Shown one piece after another: positions 63,267 to 64,000 of a stretch of DNA of 64,000 nucleotides (positions are counted from its first letter, which is position 1; each line of letters starts with the position of its first letter). Origin of the DNA: Betaproteobacteria bacterium (GTDB lineage Bacteria > Pseudomonadota > Gammaproteobacteria > Burkholderiales > CAIKXV01); NCBI GenBank assembly GCA_021298815.1, contig JAJTHE010000018.1, positions 1 to 64,000 of the forward strand. The letters run 5' to 3'. Below the pieces are notes generated by a model that ran no database searches, was not told the origin of the DNA, and saw only the letters and a list, made by a program, of their open reading frames with translations. Made by a program: the position numbers and the translations under genes.

Positions 63267-64000
63267 ATGGAAGCCGAACGCCTGAATTCGCTCTCCGACA
63301 GCCTGGCCGGTTTCGGCCAGCGCACGGCCGAGCTGCGGAGGTATCTTTGACTTCGATACCAAGCTCACACGACTGAAGGAAGTCAGCCGCGACCTGGAAG
63401 ACCCGGCCGTCTGGGCGGACACCAAGCGCGCGCAGGAACTCGGCCGCGAACGCAAGCAGCTCGAGGACATCGTCGGCCGGATGGAAGAGACCGAACGGAT
63501 GCTCTCGGACACGCAGGAACTGTTCGAGATGGCGCGCGGCGAAGGCGACACCGGCACGCTGGAGCAGCTCGCCGGCGACATCGAGCAGATCGAGAAGGCC
63601 GTCGCCCGGATGGAGTTCGAGCGGATGTTCAGCGACCCGCTCGACCCGGCCAACTGCTTCATCGACATCCAGGCCGGCACCGGCGGCACCGAGGCGCAGG
63701 ACTGGGCGCAGATGCTCGAGCGCATGTACCTGCGTTTCTGCGAGCGGCGCGAATTCAAGGTCGAGCTGCTCGAGGAATCGAGCGGCGACGTGGCCGGCAT
63801 CAAGAGCGCGTCGATCAAGGTCAGCGGGCCCTATGCCTACGGCACGCTGCGCACCGAGGCGGGCGTGCACCGGCTGGTGCGTAAGTCGCCGTTCGACTCC
63901 AACGCGCGCCGGCACACCTCCTTCGCCAGCGTGTTCATCTATCCCGAGGTCGACGACTCGATCGAGGTGACGATCAACCCGGCCGACCTGCGCATCGACA
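63267..64000 (+). CDS. prfB: Peptide chain release factor 2, programmed +1 frameshift, cut by window edge
   Basis: RF2 recognises UGA and UAA. The first reading frame (63267-63350) encodes 27 codons from [10 protein letters not shown] to RRYL and then meets an in-frame TGA. The site CGG-AGG-TAT-CTT-TGA-C carries the internal Shine-Dalgarno (GGAGG) and slippery CTT, so the ribosome shifts +1 and continues with [16 protein letters not shown]. In-frame TGA makes the gene autoregulated by RF2 level. Later signatures are [19 protein letters not shown] and the codon-recognition SPF in RKSPFDSN. The GGQ motif would lie just outside the right edge. Read as join 63267-63347 and 63349 onward. Confidence 0.97.
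63339..63351 (+). promoter_or_regulatory. prfB frameshift site
   Basis: AGG-TAT-CTT-TGA-C at 63339-63351. The CTT (63345-63347) is the slippery codon, TGA (63348-63350) the stop that is bypassed, and GGAGG (63337-63341) the stimulatory Shine-Dalgarno. After slippage the T at 63348 is skipped and GAC (63349-63351) is read. Confidence 0.95.

Overview
The window is a high-GC chromosomal segment, almost certainly from a betaproteobacterium of the order Burkholderiales or a near relative. The evidence is four Bug-family (TctC-type) periplasmic binding proteins, a DUF2970 protein, the run yhdP - small protein - nitrilase-like - tldD with divergent glnE, the run ilvE - CHCC zinc finger - waaF, and rpfE-recJ-prfB. 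The genome encodes lipopolysaccharide functions (waaF, lolCD, yhdP) and is therefore Gram-negative. A PEP-CTERM protein is also present. No plasmid or prophage backbone and no CRISPR array were seen.

Region by region. 1-1.1 kb: the end of an IS5-family element, pointing off the left edge, has cut into the 3' end of a lipoprotein gene of lower GC content. 1.2-11.2 kb is an accessory stretch. It holds a TonB-dependent receptor, a GNAT acetyltransferase, a LuxR-type regulator, an AAA ATPase with DUF4143 and a short repeat array upstream, a cNMP/CBS/DUF294 nucleotidyltransferase-like protein, a FitAB/VapBC-type toxin-antitoxin pair, a DnaQ-like exonuclease and a PEP-CTERM protein. 11.4-14.7 kb looks like an aromatic-catabolism patch: an ACMSD-type amidohydrolase, a Bug solute receptor and a two-subunit LigAB-type extradiol dioxygenase. 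14.8-18.0 kb has tRNA-Ser(GGA), an MFS transporter, an NAD(P)-binding epimerase-like protein and a voltage-gated cation channel with an unusual filter.

18.0-22.3 kb: after a 411-bp intergenic region rich in inverted repeats comes a small chemotaxis-type operon (PAS-containing MCP, cheR, cheD) followed by a LuxR-type regulator whose receiver domain has lost its phosphorylation site. 22.3-27.8 kb is housekeeping (clpB, DUF2970, FMN-dependent glutamate-synthase-like protein, nadC). 28.0-33.9 kb is a catabolic operon: two tandem Bug paralogs with an atypical ligand motif, followed by the three subunits of a molybdenum hydroxylase. A TauE/SafE permease converges on it.

35-63 kb is mostly conserved core: tldD, nitrilase-like hydrolase, yhdP and divergent glnE; an Ada-derived alkyltransferase lacking the Ada N-terminus and a membrane adenylate cyclase; ilvE, zinc finger, waaF, an NTF2-like protein and a YheT-like hydrolase in a tightly coupled run; a phosphomannomutase with a clear sigma70 promoter; a fourth Bug gene overlapping a RutC-like gene; comEC; a DUF2062 protein; an AlkA-type glycosylase; lolCD; rpfE; recJ; and prfB with its programmed +1 frameshift, cut by the right edge.

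Most of the window is ordinary. The best second-look items are the tandem Cys-containing Bug pair with its molybdenum hydroxylase, the MCP/CheR/CheD group with a pseudo-receiver, the LEGW-filter channel, the structured intergenic region before the MCP, and the octanucleotide repeat in the amidohydrolase/Bug divergent promoter.
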